Made by a program: the position numbers and the translations under genes. Below, in pieces: positions 37,399-46,841 of a DNA stretch of 64,000 bases; the first letter of the stretch is position 1, and every line of letters begins with the position of its first letter. Source of the DNA: Burkholderiaceae bacterium (GTDB taxonomy: Bacteria > Pseudomonadota > Gammaproteobacteria > Burkholderiales > Burkholderiaceae_B); contig JADZBO010000015.1 in the NCBI GenBank assembly GCA_020851995.1, positions 1-64,000 on the forward strand, given 5' to 3'. The notes under the pieces are model-generated. The model saw nothing but the letters and a program-made list of their open reading frames with translations, was not told the DNA's origin and did no database searches.

Positions 37399-39069
37399 AT
37401 GATTGAATTTTCTATCCAGTTCGAAGATGGACGGCGACAGACCAGACGTTGTGCAAGTCCGGTCACGATTGGACGATCAACGGGCTGTGAGCTCCAGATC
37501 TCTCATTGGCGAGTTGCCCGCCGTCACTTGCAGGTTCGGATTGTCGCCGGCCAGGTGCATGTCGAGGATCTCGGATCGCTCTCCGGTACCAGAATCAACG
37601 GCCAGCGGGTCTGGCAGTACGGACCGGTCAAGCCGACCGATGAGTTGATTGTCGGCCCCTGCCTGATCGCTGTTCGGACTGCTGGCGAGATCGCCGCTTT
37701 GCACGAGAGCAGCGCAGTGACGACCGCGTCGGCGGACGTCGCTGGTTCACCGGCTGTTGCGCCCGAGCAGGTTCCGGGTGACCGAATGGCCGAGAGCCGT
37801 ATCCCCTTCGATCCGTCCGTGTGCCTTGCGGACGACGAGCGGTTGATTCGCCAGGATCTGCACGCGGCACTGCTCAAGGCAATCGATTTGCGTCGTCGCG
37901 ATCTCGCTTCATGCACCGATGACATGCTGCGAACGGAGTCTGAGCAATGCGTCAGTGAACTGCTTCGCAAAGATCCGCGCATTGTCAGTGAATCACAGCG
38001 CAACAGGTTGCTGCGCCTCGTCGTCGACGAGGCGGTCGGGTTGGGCGTACTCGACCCGCTGCTGGAAGATCCGGCCGTGACCGAAATCATGGTGAACCGT
38101 CACGACGATATCTTCGTCGAACGCGGGGGCAGGCTGACGCGTCACACACAGCACTTCAGTTGCGACGCCGCAGTACGCAGCGTGATAGAACGTATCGTCT
38201 TCCCGCTCGGACGTCGTATCGACGATGCATCGCCGATGGTCGACGCACGACTTCAGGACGGTTCACGGCTAAACGCGGTCATTGCGCCCATTGCGATCGG
38301 CGGTGCTTGCCTGACGATCCGTAAATTTCCGGCAAGTCGACTGACCATGGCGGCTCTGGTGGATCTTGGTGCCATTGACATCGCGGTTGCCGACTTCCTT
38401 CGATTATGTGTGGAATTCCGGCGCAACGTTCTGGTTTCAGGCGGAACCGGCTCTGGCAAGACCACGCTGCTGAACGTTCTCGCCTCCTGCATCCCTCAGG
38501 ACCAGCGCATCATCACGATTGAGGATTCCGCGGAAATGCGCATCGATCATCCCCACGTGGTGTCACTGGAGGCGCGTCCGGAAAACGCCGAGGGTCAGGG
38601 GCTCATTACGATTCGACAACTCGTGCGCAACGCGTTGCGTATGCGTCCAGACCGCATTGTGGTTGGGGAGGTTCGCGGGCCTGAAGCCGTGGACATGCTC
38701 GCCGCGATGAATACCGGCCACGAGGGATCGCTTGCCACCTTGCACGCCAATTCCCCGCGCGATGCACTTGCCCGGCTTGAAACGATGGTCCTGATGGCGG
38801 GACTCGGGTTGCCCGTCACCGCAATCCGGGAGCAAGTCGCCGCTGCCGTGCACATCGTCGTGCAACAGTGTCGGTTGCCCTGCGGAAAGCGGATCGTATC
38901 CTCAATCGCTGAAGTGACAGGTCTGGAATCGGGCACGGTGCAACTGCAACCCTTAGTAGGCTTTGATGCGCAATCAGGACGCTTCCGCGGATCAGGCCTG
39001 CCACCTGCATTTCTGATTCAGGCGGCGCAGGGTATGACCGCATCCGTACAGGAATGGTTCGCGCCGTGA
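37399..39069 (+). CDS. tadA: TadA/CpaF secretion ATPase with N-terminal FHA domain
   Basis: FHA motif VTIGRSTGCELQISHWRVARRHLQVRIVAGQVHVEDLGSLSGTRINGQRV; CpaF core VTEIMVNRHDDIFVERGG, VSGGTGSGKTTLLNVL, GEVRGPEAVDMLAAMNTGHEGSLATLHANSP. Confidence 0.95.
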   Translation: MIEFSIQFEDGRRQTRRCASPVTIGRSTGCELQISHWRVARRHLQVRIVAGQVHVEDLGSLSGTRINGQRVWQYGPVKPTDELIVGPCLIAVRTAGEIAALHESSAVTTASADVAGSPAVAPEQVPGDRMAESRIPFDPSVCLADDERLIRQDLHAALLKAIDLRRRDLASCTDDMLRTESEQCVSELLRKDPRIVSESQRNRLLRLVVDEAVGLGVLDPLLEDPAVTEIMVNRHDDIFVERGGRLTRHTQHFSCDAAVRSVIERIVFPLGRRIDDASPMVDARLQDGSRLNAVIAPIAIGGACLTIRKFPASRLTMAALVDLGAIDIAVADFLRLCVEFRRNVLVSGGTGSGKTTLLNVLASCIPQDQRIITIEDSAEMRIDHPHVVSLEARPENAEGQGLITIRQLVRNALRMRPDRIVVGEVRGPEAVDMLAAMNTGHEGSLATLHANSPRDALARLETMVLMAGLGLPVTAIREQVAAAVHIVVQQCRLPCGKRIVSSIAEVTGLESGTVQLQPLVGFDAQSGRFRGSGLPPAFLIQAAQGMTASVQEWFAP

Positions 39070-39914
39070 TGGCACTGCTTGCGATGCTGGGCGCAGGCAT
39101 CTCGGTTGCGCTGGCCAGTTGGGCGGGACATCGCATGGTTTCGCATGCGCTGATACAACATCGCTCTCTCTTTACCGATGAAGCCTCGTCCAGTCTGCGG
39201 GATCTGTTTGTGTTCGTCGACGTTGCTCGCCTCTGGCCGGCGTTGATTATTCTCGCCGCAAGCAGCGGCCTGGTTGCCTGGCTCTTGACAGGCAGCGTCC
39301 TGTTGGCCTTGATCGCTGCAGTGATTCTCCTGGTATTGCCCAGAGTGCTGCTCGCCCGTGCCCGGCGCGCGCGTCTGGCGCGACTCGACGCGCAACTCCC
39401 GGAGGCTTTGACCGCGCTGGGCGCGTCATTGCGGGCGGGAGCCAGTCTGGGCGTCGGTTTGCAGACCGTACTTCAGGATGCCCAGGCTCCCTTGACTCAG
39501 GAGTTTGGTCTGATGTTGCGCGAGCAACGCATGGGCCTGACCCTGGCTGCTGCCCTAGGCAACTTGTATCAACGAATGCCTTCGGAGAGCGTTCAGATGG
39601 TGGTGGTCGTGCTGCAGGTTGCGGGCGCGACGGGAGGTTCGGTTGCCGGATTGCTTGAACGCCTCGCGGAAACCTTGCGTGCGCGACAGCATCTGGACAT
39701 GAAACTGGAAATGCTGACATCGCAGGGCAGGCTGCAGGCCTGGGTCATCGGTGCGCTGCCCTGGGTCTTGTTGTTGGCCCTGACTCAGGTCGATCCGCAT
39801 TCGGCGGAATTACTGATGGGAACTTCGCGCGGCCATGCCGTATTAGCGGCAGTCGTCGGGCTGGAATTACTTGGCGCGATCATGATGCGTCGGATTTTGC
39901 GCATCGTCACTTAA
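39054..39914 (+). CDS. tadB: TadB, Flp/Tad inner-membrane protein
   Basis: T2SS-F domain pattern: LDAQLPEALTALGASLRAGASLGVGLQTVLQDAQAPLTQEFGLMLREQRMGLTLAAAL. Confidence 0.9.
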   Translation: MVRAVMALLAMLGAGISVALASWAGHRMVSHALIQHRSLFTDEASSSLRDLFVFVDVARLWPALIILAASSGLVAWLLTGSVLLALIAAVILLVLPRVLLARARRARLARLDAQLPEALTALGASLRAGASLGVGLQTVLQDAQAPLTQEFGLMLREQRMGLTLAAALGNLYQRMPSESVQMVVVVLQVAGATGGSVAGLLERLAETLRARQHLDMKLEMLTSQGRLQAWVIGALPWVLLLALTQVDPHSAELLMGTSRGHAVLAAVVGLELLGAIMMRRILRIVT

Positions 39915-39924
39915 TGAGGTCATC

Positions 39925-40794
39925 ATGTGGCTTTCGATCGGCTTGGGTTGTGTTGCGCTCATGGTGGTTACTGCTGTGCCGCTCATGGTGGTCGCGGCGA
40001 GGACTGCTCTGAATCCGCAGGAGCGCGCCCGACACGCGAAGACCATTTCCGTGCGTTGCGGTTTGCTGTTTGACTGCCTGGCGAGGCTCGTCGATCCGTT
40101 GACCACCTGGAGCTATCGGCACCGGGTTGCTGGTGCATTGCAGCGCGCTGGTGTTGTGGGATGGACGTCGGCGCATTTGTTTGCGCTGCAACTGGTCTGT
40201 GCGATTGGCCTCGCCGTCGTGAATCTGATGACGGTGTTCAATTTTGCTGAGACACCTGTTGTGGCCACCAGTACTGCCGCGACATCAATTCTTGGCTGGC
40301 TGATTCCGGCATTCTGGATGCGTTGTCGCCGTCGTGCGCGGATCGCGGAAATTACGCGGGGGATGCCATCTTTTCTGGATCTTCTCTGCCTTGGACTGGA
40401 TTGCGGCATGAACCTGCAGAGTTCTGTGCAGCTTGCACTGGATCATTTGCCCGCGGGTGCGTTGCGCGCGGAATGGAGTCGCATGTTGATGGATATGCGC
40501 TCTGGGATGACGCGGGCAGAGGCGTTGCGCCAACTGTCGAACCGGGTTGACGTTCCCACCATCCGGCAACTGGTTGCCTCGCTGGCACAAAGTGAGCGGG
40601 TGGGACTCAGCCTGACGCGGATTCTTGGCGACTTTGCCCGCCACGAACGCGCCAGGCGAATGATGGCGGCAGAGAAGCAAGCCATGCGTGCCCCCGTCAA
40701 GATGCTTGTACCCCTGTCCTTGTGCATCTTCCCCTGTACGTTTCTCATACTGGGGTTTCCGGTGTTTATCGTCGTATCGGACCTGGCACCTTGA
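39925..40794 (+). CDS. tadC: TadC, Flp/Tad inner-membrane protein
   Basis: GMPSFLDLLCLGLDCGMNLQSSVQLALDHLPAGALRAEWSRMLMDMRSGMTRAEALRQLSNRVDVPTIRQLVASLAQSERVGLSLTRIL. Confidence 0.92.
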   Translation: MWLSIGLGCVALMVVTAVPLMVVAARTALNPQERARHAKTISVRCGLLFDCLARLVDPLTTWSYRHRVAGALQRAGVVGWTSAHLFALQLVCAIGLAVVNLMTVFNFAETPVVATSTAATSILGWLIPAFWMRCRRRARIAEITRGMPSFLDLLCLGLDCGMNLQSSVQLALDHLPAGALRAEWSRMLMDMRSGMTRAEALRQLSNRVDVPTIRQLVASLAQSERVGLSLTRILGDFARHERARRMMAAEKQAMRAPVKMLVPLSLCIFPCTFLILGFPVFIVVSDLAP

Positions 40795-41153
40795 GGCCCG
40801 TGGCCTTGCCCGATGCCGCGCAGCCTGCCGCGCTGATTTTGCGCCGTGCTTTACTTTGGCACGAGCGGGCGGCGGGTTTGCTCCGGGGACCGCCTTTGCT
40901 GCCTGGTCACGGTCTCTGGATTGCGCGCTGTCGCGCAGTACACACGATTGGAATGCGTTATCCGATTGCGGTCTTTTTTCTGAACGAAAATGACCTGGTC
41001 ACGAGCGCAAGGGGTGTTGTGCGGCCTTACTCCTGGGCGATCGACCACGCTGCGGTATCGGTGATTGAAACACTTGAGGTCAAGGCAGGCGATTTGTGCC
41101 CTGCGATCGCCCGCGTCGAGCAATCGGTGCTCCTCGCGCGTGGCTCGCGTTGA
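40791..41153 (+). CDS. DUF192 family protein
   Basis: RGPPLLPGHGLWIARCRAVHTIGMRYPIAVFFLNENDLVTSARGVVRPYS; probable TTG start overlapping the tadC stop (alternative GTG at 40800). Confidence 0.8.
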   Translation: MRPVALPDAAQPAALILRRALLWHERAAGLLRGPPLLPGHGLWIARCRAVHTIGMRYPIAVFFLNENDLVTSARGVVRPYSWAIDHAAVSVIETLEVKAGDLCPAIARVEQSVLLARGSR

Positions 41154-41161
41154 ACACGACA

Positions 41162-41980
41162 CTAGCTGCTTGCGGGAGTCTCCGGAGGCACATCGGTGCG
41201 ATTCGATTCGTCCGTACCACCCGGTTGCTCAAAGACCGACACATAACTGGGGTAAAAGCTGCAGTAAAGCACGGCACCGGCGATCACATTAAAAGGCACT
41301 TGCGCCGATGCTGCGATGCTTTCCGGTAACCCGATGGCAACGAGGAGCGTGGCGGCAAGATCGATTCCAATAAAAATGCTGCCCCAAACCAGTCCATAGA
41401 CCAGAAACGCCCACTTGTTGCGCCAGCAGGCGATGCCGCTGAAAAACAGGGACTGCCAGAGTGGCGTATCCCACCAACCGACCAGCGCTGGTGCATACCA
41501 GAACAAGCCGGCAAGTAGCACATAGAGCACACCGAAGATCGTCATCGGCGTGCGGGCAGCGTCAAACAATGGCATCAGATTGTTGGTGGTGGTTGCCGAC
41601 TGAACCGCATCGGCGATTTCGGTCATGAAGGGCAGGAAAGACAACAGACCAACCAGAAGGCACACCAGCATATAGAGTGCACCCATGCCGAGCAGCCGTT
41701 TGACGATGCGGGGCGGACGCAGCGGCGCCAGCCAGAGGGCCGGCTGCAGGCGCTTGCCGGCAACGGCCTCGCGGCACGCGGCGAGGCTCACAAACGTGAC
41801 GAGCGGCATCAACACGACAAAAACGATGGGTCCGATGGGTGGGGTTACGCTGGCTAGCATCAGGATCATGCTGACAAACATCGTCCAGGCAAAAAATGCG
41901 ACCGGCTGCGAACGGAAAATCCGCCAGCCTTGCTGGACCCACAGTGAACCGGCACGGGCCGGCAATGATGCTGCTTGCAT
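41162..41980 (-). CDS. BPSS1780-like multi-TM membrane protein
   Basis: [59 protein letters not shown]; internal ATG at 41980 overlapping the thrB stop. Confidence 0.75.
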   Translation of the reverse strand: MQAASLPARAGSLWVQQGWRIFRSQPVAFFAWTMFVSMILMLASVTPPIGPIVFVVLMPLVTFVSLAACREAVAGKRLQPALWLAPLRPPRIVKRLLGMGALYMLVCLLVGLLSFLPFMTEIADAVQSATTTNNLMPLFDAARTPMTIFGVLYVLLAGLFWYAPALVGWWDTPLWQSLFFSGIACWRNKWAFLVYGLVWGSIFIGIDLAATLLVAIGLPESIAASAQVPFNVIAGAVLYCSFYPSYVSVFEQPGGTDESNRTDVPPETPASS

Positions 41981-42957
41981 CAGGTGCTCCCGGGCAGGGG
42001 TGAAATCGGACCACGCGTGCGTGCCGCCAGTACGCGCTCGAAATGCGTGGGATCGTGGGGTTTGAGCGTTTGGGCGGGCCGTGGCAGATGAAAATCGTAG
42101 AGCCGGGATATCCAGAACCGCAGTGCGGCCGCGCGCAGCATGACCGGCCAGACCCGTCGCTCGGCCTCGGTGAACGGACGCACGCTGGCGTAGGCTGTCA
42201 GCCACGCATTGACCAGCGCAGGAATCAGGTCACCGGTGTTGCGGTCGATGCACCAGTCGTTGACACTGACTGCGACGTCAAAGAGCCAGTGATCACAGCC
42301 TGCGAAGTAAAAGTCGATGAAACCACCCATCTGCGGGCATTCGCGGGTGCCGGCAAACAGCACGTTGTCGCGGAACAGATCGCAATGTGATGGTCCCTGC
42401 GCAAGCGATGCCCAATCGGCAGTATCGACCGCCCGCACCTGTTCCGCCAGCGCCGTCTGCAGAACGGCGCGCGTGTCTGCAACCAGGTAGGGATAGACGA
42501 TCGGAGCAGTCTTCTTCCACCAGTCGATACCGCGAAGATTGGGCTGGTGAATCGGGAAATCAACCGCCGCGAGATGTGCCCGTGCAAGCGTCTGACCCGT
42601 CAGACGGCAATGTTCAACAGTGGGTTCAGGCTCGTAGCCACCCGGCAGACGCGTGACGATTGTGGCCGGCTTGCCGTGCAGGTTGAACAGACGGGTACCA
42701 TCCTTGCGCGTTTGCGGTTGGGGCACGGGTATGCCACGCCCTGAAAGATGGTGCATCAATTCAATGTAAAACGGCAGTTGAGTTGCAGTCAGAACCTCAA
42801 AAATCGTGAGGATGTATTCGCCGGTGGTCGTATTAAGAAAAAAATTGCTGTTTTCGATCCCTGCGGCGATCCCCCGCAATGAGATGAAATCGCCCAGTGT
42901 GTAATCCGTCAGCAGATTGCGGGCATCTTCGTCGCTGACAGGGGTAAATACGGCCAT
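41980..42957 (-). CDS. thrB: Homoserine kinase
   Basis: [68 protein letters not shown]. Confidence 0.94.
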   Translation of the reverse strand: MAVFTPVSDEDARNLLTDYTLGDFISLRGIAAGIENSNFFLNTTTGEYILTIFEVLTATQLPFYIELMHHLSGRGIPVPQPQTRKDGTRLFNLHGKPATIVTRLPGGYEPEPTVEHCRLTGQTLARAHLAAVDFPIHQPNLRGIDWWKKTAPIVYPYLVADTRAVLQTALAEQVRAVDTADWASLAQGPSHCDLFRDNVLFAGTRECPQMGGFIDFYFAGCDHWLFDVAVSVNDWCIDRNTGDLIPALVNAWLTAYASVRPFTEAERRVWPVMLRAAALRFWISRLYDFHLPRPAQTLKPHDPTHFERVLAARTRGPISPLPGST

Positions 42958-43174
42958 GTATGAAAATCGTGACGCGTTGGTCGGGTGGCGACTGCCACCT
43001 GCGGTTGTCGGCGGAAAACTCTTGCGCTTGGAGAACTTGCCTGAGCGTTCTCCGGTTGGATTTTAGCAAGGTTGAATAAACCGGTATTGCGGCTCGCGCT
43101 TCTGCGCTCAGAGTTCTCGACCGATGCCGGATAAAATGCCCTTTCATGATCTTTCGCCGCGGTGTTCCTTTTCG

Positions 43175-44251
43175 ATGTCCACGAATGACTTTCTTCCCAA
43201 CGCCGACTTGGCTGCATCAGAGGCACCTGACGCGCGAGGTACCTTCTGCGTGAGTACTGACGGTCGCAACCGGCAGTCCGCCGACGACTGGAGGCTTTGC
43301 GTTGCCCCCATGATCGACGTGACCGACAGGCACACCCGCTACCTGCATCGGCTGATCGCACCCAGGGCGCGTGTCTATACCGAGATGATCACGACCGGCG
43401 CGCTGCTGCATGGTGATCTGGCGCGTCACCTGGATTTCAATCCGCAGGAGCACCCGGTGGCGTTGCAACTCGGTGGCAGCGATCCGGCGGATCTCGCGCA
43501 CGGTGCCCGGCTTGGCGCACGCTGGGGCTACGATGAGATCAACCTGAATTGCGGGTGTCCGTCCGAGCGGGTGCAAAAGGGGGCCTTCGGAGCTTGTCTG
43601 ATGGCCGACCCGGGCCTGGTCGCGGATTGTGTCAAAGCCATGCGGGACGCGGTGGACATCCCGGTCACGGTTAAACATCGACTCGGGCTGGATTACGACA
43701 CGAGTTACGGATTCGTGCGCGATTTCGTCGGCACCGTCTACGACGCGGGTTGTCGCATCTTCGTCGTCCACGCACGAAACGCGGTGCTCAAGGGGCTGTC
43801 GCCGAAGGATAATCGCGATGTGCCGCCGCTTCGCTATGACGATGCGGCGCGCCTGAAGGTGGATTTTCCCGATGCGCTGGTTATCCTGAACGGCGGGCTG
43901 ACATCGGCAGCGATGTGCGAGAGCGCGTTGAGGAATTTCGACGGTGTGATGCTCGGGCGCGCCGCCTGGCACGATCCAGCCTTGCTTGGGACGCTATCGG
44001 ACGCGCTCTGGCCGGAACTTGTACGAATCGGCGAAACGCAACTCATCGAAACGTTTACGGCCTATGCAGCAGTACAGATGTCGCAAGGCGTGCCGCTACA
44101 CATCATCGTGCGCGGTTTGCTGGGGTTGTTTGCCGGTCGCAAAGGCGCGCGAATCTGGCGCCAGAAATTGTCGGATTCCAAGCTGCTCAGACGCTCCGCG
44201 GCCACGTTGATTATCGACGCATGGCGTGAGTTAGGTTCGACCCCGGCTTGA
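43175..44251 (+). CDS. dusA: tRNA-dihydrouridine(20/20a) synthase DusA
   Basis: WRLCVAPMIDVTDRHTRYLHRLIAPRARVYTEMITTGALLHG; EINLNCGCPSERVQKGAFGACLM; VHARNA. Start approximate. Confidence 0.94.
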   Translation: MSTNDFLPNADLAASEAPDARGTFCVSTDGRNRQSADDWRLCVAPMIDVTDRHTRYLHRLIAPRARVYTEMITTGALLHGDLARHLDFNPQEHPVALQLGGSDPADLAHGARLGARWGYDEINLNCGCPSERVQKGAFGACLMADPGLVADCVKAMRDAVDIPVTVKHRLGLDYDTSYGFVRDFVGTVYDAGCRIFVVHARNAVLKGLSPKDNRDVPPLRYDDAARLKVDFPDALVILNGGLTSAAMCESALRNFDGVMLGRAAWHDPALLGTLSDALWPELVRIGETQLIETFTAYAAVQMSQGVPLHIIVRGLLGLFAGRKGARIWRQKLSDSKLLRRSAATLIIDAWRELGSTPA

Positions 44252-44327
44252 ACGCTTCACGCCTGAACGCTTCAACGCCTGAACGCTTCAACGCCCGAAC
44301 GCTTCAAAGCCCGAACGCTTCAAAAAC
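44249..44327. repeat. Tandem repeat, 15-16-bp unit, 5 copies
   Basis: tgaacgcttcacgcc / tgaacgcttcaacgcc / tgaacgcttcaacgcc / cgaacgcttcaaagcc / cgaacgcttcaaaaac; begins on the dusA stop codon. Confidence 0.97.
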
Positions 44328-44363
44328 AGGGAGACTGGCGCCTCCTGACCGAACACCGACTGA

Positions 44364-44429
44364 AAGGCAAAAGCCAAAGGCGAAACTCGTAAGGCAAAAG
44401 CAAAAGGCGTAACCCGAAAGGTCAAAGGG
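44364..44429. repeat. Tandem repeat, 27-bp unit, 2 copies plus a partial
   Basis: aaggcaaaagccaaaggcgaaactcgt / aaggcaaaagcaaaaggcgtaacccga / aaggtcaaaggg. Confidence 0.88.
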
Positions 44430-44452
44430 CCGCCGCTGGCGACCCTGAGAGT

Positions 44453-44905
44453 TCAGGCTGCACCCTGTCCCGTGGGCCAGTCGCGGATATAAGCCTTGAG
44501 CATGTTGTTCTCGAACTTTTGCGCGCCAACGATCGCCTGCGCCATGTCGTAGAAAGAGATCACGCCCATCAGCGTCGGACCGTCCATGACCGGCACGTAA
44601 CGCGCGTGGTTTTCCAGCATGAGGCGCTGTACTTCATCCGCGCTGGTGTTTGGCGTGACGCTGATGGGCGCATCGTCCATGATGCTGCGGATCGTGGTCG
44701 TACCGACAGACCCACCATTGGCCTGCAGATGGCGGATGATCTCGCGGAATGTCAGCATGCCGACGAGTTCACCGTGCTCCATAATCACGAGCGAGCCGAT
44801 ATCCAGCTCGCTCATGGAGCGTACCGCGTGGGCAACCGGCATGTCGGGTGACCCTGTAAACAGGGCGTTGCCCTTGATTCTGAGGACTTCACTGACTTTG
44901 AGCAT
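44453..44905 (-). CDS. CBS-domain protein
   Basis: Two CBS repeats: VAHAVRSMSELDIGSLVIMEHGELVGMLTFREIIRHL and SADEVQRLMLENHARYVPVMDGPTLMGVISFYDMAQAIV. Confidence 0.92.
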   Translation of the reverse strand: MLKVSEVLRIKGNALFTGSPDMPVAHAVRSMSELDIGSLVIMEHGELVGMLTFREIIRHLQANGGSVGTTTIRSIMDDAPISVTPNTSADEVQRLMLENHARYVPVMDGPTLMGVISFYDMAQAIVGAQKFENNMLKAYIRDWPTGQGAA

Positions 44906-44940
44906 GGTGAGCCTCCGCCTTATTGTTGTGGGTGGGTCGG

Positions 44941-46215
44941 CTATTGTAGTGGCTGGTCTTGCGCGCTGTCATGCGGCGACAGCACATTTTCGATGGTCGG
45001 AGCATTGTTGCCTTGCACCAATTCGACGATTGCATTCGCCAGACGCGGGTTGTGCTGCAGACCGCAGTGGGACCGATCAATGGCCAGGCGGTCAAACAGC
45101 GGGCCGAATTTCGCGGTACGTACATCGCAAACCATCATCCAGCGGTCGGCACGCGTGGTCTGCGTGGCCGCAATCAGGCCGAGACTGGCAAGCGTATTGA
45201 GCAGTCGCATCAGCGATTCATGCTGAATTTCCGTGCATCCATCAAGCTCGCTGACCGTCAGGCCGGGTGGCTTGTTTTTCCGTGCGTTTTCAAGGGCATC
45301 GAGCAGGGTAATGGCATCAATCAGATCCGATCCCGGTCGGGCCACCGTGTACATCCGATTGCTGCGGATCAGTGGCAAATTCGCGGCCAGCGTCGCACCC
45401 AGCAGCACACCGATCCAGGAAATGTAGATCCAGGCAAGGAATACCGGCACCGCTGCGAAAGTGCCGTAGATAATGGTGTATGTGGGAAATTGGGATATGT
45501 AAAACGCGAAGCCGATTTTCATGGCTTCGAGGATCACCGCGGTCAGCACACCGCCGGCAAAGGCATCGCGCCAGAGCACTTTACAGTTCGGCACGACGAC
45601 AAAGATGGCGGTGAAGCCGAGGATCGTCAATGCGAAGGGGACGGCTGATATGCCGAGTTCGTCCAGTACGGGGATCTGCGCGACCATGCCGAGTGACTCG
45701 CGGGCCAGGTGGGTTGACGCCCAGAGGCTTGCGCCCAGCATCACGGGCCCAAGCGACACGACCGCCCAATAGACCAGAATGCGTTGGGAGATCGGACGCT
45801 GGCGCTTCAGGTGCCAGATGTTGTTCAGTGCTGAATCGATCGACATGATGAGCAGCAGCGCGGTGATGACCAGGAAGCCACTGCCGATGGCGGTCAGCCT
45901 TGAGGCCTGATGCGCGAAATCATTGAGATACTGCATGACGGTATCCGACACCGCAGAGGGCATCAGGTTCGTCGCCAGGAAATCCTGCAACGCGTCGCGA
46001 TAGTCCTTGAAGAGTGGGAATGCGGTAAAAAGCGACAAGGCGACTGCAAGCAGCGGAACGATCGAAAGCACGGTGGTGAAGGTCAGGCTGGCGGCAACCT
46101 CAATGATCTGATCCTGGAGGCTGCGCGCAACGGCGAAGCGGGCGATCCTCACCAGCCGTCGCCAGCCACTGACGGGCAGGCGCTCAATTCCGGCCCCGGA
46201 GGTATGGTCATTCAT
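44941..46215 (-). CDS. YihY family inner-membrane protein
   Basis: AASLTFTTVLSIVPLLAVALSLFTAFPLF..YNDFAHQ..FPTYTIIYGTFAAVPVFLAWIYISWIGVLLGATL. Confidence 0.93.
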   Translation of the reverse strand: MNDHTSGAGIERLPVSGWRRLVRIARFAVARSLQDQIIEVAASLTFTTVLSIVPLLAVALSLFTAFPLFKDYRDALQDFLATNLMPSAVSDTVMQYLNDFAHQASRLTAIGSGFLVITALLLIMSIDSALNNIWHLKRQRPISQRILVYWAVVSLGPVMLGASLWASTHLARESLGMVAQIPVLDELGISAVPFALTILGFTAIFVVVPNCKVLWRDAFAGGVLTAVILEAMKIGFAFYISQFPTYTIIYGTFAAVPVFLAWIYISWIGVLLGATLAANLPLIRSNRMYTVARPGSDLIDAITLLDALENARKNKPPGLTVSELDGCTEIQHESLMRLLNTLASLGLIAATQTTRADRWMMVCDVRTAKFGPLFDRLAIDRSHCGLQHNPRLANAIVELVQGNNAPTIENVLSPHDSAQDQPLQ

Positions 46216-46248
46216 TCGCTGTTCCTGTGTGCAGGCGATAATAGCAGC

Positions 46249-46680
46249 ATGACTTACAAAGATGTAACGAACAGTATTCCATCGTTCGCAGATGCGTCGG
46301 AAGGATCGCTTAGCACAGGTCTCGCCCGTACCGCGCTGGCAAGCCTGCTGGCGCTGATCTTGCTTTGCGTCCTGTGGGAAACCGTCCTGGCGCCGCTTCG
46401 GCCGGGCGGCTCGCTGCTATTGCTCAAGGCCCTGCCGCTGGCATTCGCGGTGCGCGGAGTCGCGCGTCGCAGCCTCTATACGATGCAGTGGGCGTCAATG
46501 CTCGTCCTGCTTTATCTGATGGAGGGCGTGGTGCGGGCGATGTCCGATCCGCCTGGCTTCTCGAGGCCGCTTGCCTGGCTTGAGATTTTGCTGTCGACGG
46601 TGTTTTTTCTGAGTGCAATCCTGTATGTGCGACCTGCAAAGCGCGCGGCGAAGCTTGCTGCGAAACAGGCGGCACAATGA
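46249..46680 (+). CDS. DUF2069 family membrane protein
   Basis: ALILLCVLWETVLAPLRPGGSLLLLKALPLAFAVRGVARRSLYTMQWASMLVLLYLMEGVVRA. Confidence 0.85.
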   Translation: MTYKDVTNSIPSFADASEGSLSTGLARTALASLLALILLCVLWETVLAPLRPGGSLLLLKALPLAFAVRGVARRSLYTMQWASMLVLLYLMEGVVRAMSDPPGFSRPLAWLEILLSTVFFLSAILYVRPAKRAAKLAAKQAAQ

Positions 46681-46841
46681 ACCGTATCATGGGTACCGGT
46701 GCAGACGCCGCAACGGCAGCACGCACAACTGCACGCACAACAGGACGCACAACTGCACGCACAACTGCACGGGCAATTGCACGTACGATGGCAGGGCTTG
46801 CCGCTGGCCAAGGCGTGCCCGGACAGGAGGCTTTCCGATGA
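46677..46841 (+). CDS. Candidate 54-aa repeat-encoded micro-ORF (ARTT repeats)
   Basis: [58 protein letters not shown] overlap with the DUF2069 stop (46677-46680) and with the selO start (46838-46841). Confidence 0.35.
   Translation: MNRIMGTGADAATAARTTARTTGRTTARTTARAIARTMAGLAAGQGVPGQEAFR
46719..46790. repeat. Tandem repeat, 12-bp unit, 6 degenerate copies
   Basis: GCACGCACAACT / GCACGCACAACA / GGACGCACAACT / GCACGCACAACT / GCACGGGCAATT / GCACGTACGATG. Confidence 0.95.

Noticed and set aside
44249-44429. Possible CRISPR array
   Set aside because: Units are contiguous without unique spacers, far shorter than CRISPR repeats, and no cas genes are present.
46613-46837. Listed N-terminal extension of SelO (ORF from 46613)
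   Set aside because: Extension is repeat-derived (NCTHNRTHNCT..); a good SD and ATG exist at 46838 where SelO homology begins.
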